A DNA stretch of 64,000 nt from CAZOKZ01 sp964580585 (GTDB taxonomy: Bacteria > Sumerlaeota > Sumerlaeia > SLMS01 > JAHLLQ01), in assembly GCA_964580585.1 (NCBI GenBank), contig CAZOKZ010000014.1:7247-71246 (forward strand), written 5' to 3'. The number at the start of each line of letters is the position of its first letter. Positions within the stretch are counted from its first letter, which is position 1. This document shows, piece by piece, positions 62,840-64,000 of the stretch. Made by a program: the position numbers and the translations under genes. Under the pieces are notes generated by a model. The model was not told where the DNA came from, searched no databases, and saw only the letters and a program-made list of their open reading frames with translations.

Positions 62840-63894
62840 AAAAACATCTGAAACACTTTTTGGCCTGGCTGGTTGTAAAAACAGGGTTTCTTGCGATTAT
62901 TAAATTCATTAGAATATATGTACTGCATTACCCACGTTCTATTATATTATGTTATCATCGTATCGCTGATGAACAAAGGCTCCTTGGTCCAACTTGTGTG
63001 ACTTCTAATAATTTTGACCATCAAATTGCACTGCTAAAGAGATATTATAGTCTACAGCCTTTGAATATCGTTGTCAATAAGATTGGAGTCGCTTCTCAAA
63101 AAGATTCGCTCTCAATTACCTTTGATGATGGTTATCGTGATAATTATCAAGAAGCCCTAAAGGTTTTAGAAAAATACGACATCAAGGGTACATTTTACAT
63201 TTCAACTGATCCAGTATTGTTAGGGAATAAATGTTGGCTCGATGTCATTGGTCATGAATTGGACGAAGCATTTAAAAATCGTATTTTCGATACATGCTTC
63301 GAGTTATTAGAAGATACAGAGATTCAAGATTATACTGGCGGGAATATTTCAACACGACAGTTATCGAAAACTATATTAAATCGTTTATTCGATAAAGGAC
63401 AGGACTATATAGACACGATTCGGAAAAAGCTTGATGAGCCTGATGTGAAATATACTGAACGAGAATACATGACGATAGAAGAAATTCTTTCGTTGGATAG
63501 ATCTGGTCATGAGATTGGTGCGCATTCTGCTACGCATCCGAAAATGTCGTTACTTAATGAACATCAATGCAAAAGAGAAATCGAGACCTCGATTCTTGCT
63601 TTGAAGAACTTGGGAATCAATGTGAAATCATTTGCATATCCTTTTGGGAAAACAGAAGATATTGGTGATGGCGCGTTGAATGCAGTCCGAAACGCTAGGC
63701 TTCAATATGCTGTAACAACTAATGACTATGCAATTACTAAAGAATATGATATCCATCTTTTACCTCGCGTTGTCGTTGGAAATCAATCTCCAAATGTTTT
63801 AGCACTTCGTTTGGAACGCCTGTCCTGGAGCGGTATTCTCAAAGAGTTATATTCAATAGTGAATCCAAGAATCAATAGAGGAGTTCGCTTGTGA
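62836..63894 (+). CDS. Polysaccharide deacetylase (NodB domain)
   Basis: A 352-residue protein overlapping the GT4 gene as ATGA. One hydrophobic segment near the N-terminus may anchor it. The NodB catalytic motifs are intact: ILCYHRIAD, SITFDDGYRDNY (Asp97 catalytic base, Asp98 metal), IGAHSATHPKMSLL (His230 and His234 metal ligands) and KSFAYPFGKTEDIGD. It removes N- or O-acetyl groups from the polymer or its lipid-linked precursor. Unlike the divergent deacetylase at 44188-45594, all core residues are present. Confidence 0.92.
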   Translation: MKKHLKHFLAWLVVKTGFLAIIKFIRIYVLHYPRSIILCYHRIADEQRLLGPTCVTSNNFDHQIALLKRYYSLQPLNIVVNKIGVASQKDSLSITFDDGYRDNYQEALKVLEKYDIKGTFYISTDPVLLGNKCWLDVIGHELDEAFKNRIFDTCFELLEDTEIQDYTGGNISTRQLSKTILNRLFDKGQDYIDTIRKKLDEPDVKYTEREYMTIEEILSLDRSGHEIGAHSATHPKMSLLNEHQCKREIETSILALKNLGINVKSFAYPFGKTEDIGDGALNAVRNARLQYAVTTNDYAITKEYDIHLLPRVVVGNQSPNVLALRLERLSWSGILKELYSIVNPRINRGVRL

Positions 63895-64000
63895 ATATAT
63901 TGTACTTAAATTATTCAACAAATAACCTGGCTACAATGATCCGATGTTTTGAATTAGCACGTGGTGCTGCGGAAAAAGGAAATAAGGTGGTGTTGATCTT
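63891..64000 (+). CDS. Start of a glycosyltransferase, cut by the window end
   Basis: A frame opens at GTG 63891, overlapping the deacetylase stop, and runs to the window end: NILYLNYSTNNLATMIRCF is followed by ELARGAAEKGNKVVLI. This resembles the N-terminal acceptor strand and helix of GT-B glycosyltransferases. Only 36 residues are visible. Confidence 0.65.
   Translation, partial: MNILYLNYSTNNLATMIRCFELARGAAEKGNKVVLI

Overview
The window looks like a chromosomal segment of a Gram-negative bacterium. It encodes an RND inner-membrane pump, an outer-membrane polysaccharide export lipoprotein, lipoprotein signal peptides, and the housekeeping clusters rpmF-plsX-fabH-fabD-fabG and trpD-trpC-plsY. 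I cannot name the species. The mix of secreted VCBS/Ig-repeat proteins, an RND-ABC fusion, large glycosyltransferase sets and dispersed short repeats suggests an under-sampled phylum such as Sumerlaeota, Hydrogenedentota or a PVC relative, but this is a low-confidence inference. Most of the window is of moderate GC; from about 54.8 kb to the end it becomes clearly AT-rich by eye.

Layout. 0.1-3.6 kb: a glycosidase and a GT4 glycosyltransferase in a two-gene operon. 3.6-8.7 kb: an accessory stretch with the 3' half of a tRNA-Pro gene, a large secreted Ig-repeat protein and two transposase remnants. 8.8-10.2 kb: a DUF985 cupin and a metallo-beta-lactamase-fold hydrolase. 20.6-10.2 kb (minus strand): trpD, trpC, plsY, clpX, an RND permease fused to an ABC ATPase, and a secreted subtilisin-like protease. 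20.9-26 kb: a Crp/Fnr regulator, a MITE-like repeat, an aminotransferase, an RDD membrane protein and a methyltransferase. 26.2-31.7 kb (plus): aroC, a double glycosyltransferase, a sugar nucleotidyltransferase and a LegB-like sugar dehydratase. 36.1-31.8 kb (minus): rpmF-plsX-fabH-fabD-fabG. 36.3-39.4 kb: a radical SAM protein and a secreted VCBS-repeat protein. 39.5-47.3 kb: an ABC-export permease, folD with an FtsX-like permease, a divergent polysaccharide deacetylase, mnmA and a small TPR-like protein. 47.7-49.4 kb: glycyl-tRNA synthetase and tRNA-Ala(GGC). 50.2-64 kb: an exopolysaccharide locus running off the end of the window.

The exopolysaccharide locus contains most parts of a Wzx/Wzy-type pathway: an initiating phosphoglycosyl transferase, GT4 and GT2 glycosyltransferases, a lipoprotein glycoside hydrolase, a GNAT-like acyltransferase, a Wza-like export lipoprotein, a Wzc-like co-polymerase whose kinase domain looks dead, a Wzy/ligase-like polymerase, a GT4, a NodB deacetylase and the start of another GT. 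No flippase is seen. Several downstream genes overlap by 4-7 bases, which suggests translational coupling.

The most unusual signals are at DNA level or in domain architecture. (1) The 10-mer GGGGACGGAG occurs exactly 20 times on the two strands, in all three reading frames, where about 0.1 is expected by chance. (2) An RND pump is fused in frame to a complete ABC ATPase. (3) Two copies of a MITE-like element have imperfect terminal inverted repeats and 8-10 bp flanking direct repeats. (4) A truncated tRNA-Pro marks a probable old integration site. (5) A Wzc-like protein has lost its Walker A lysine.
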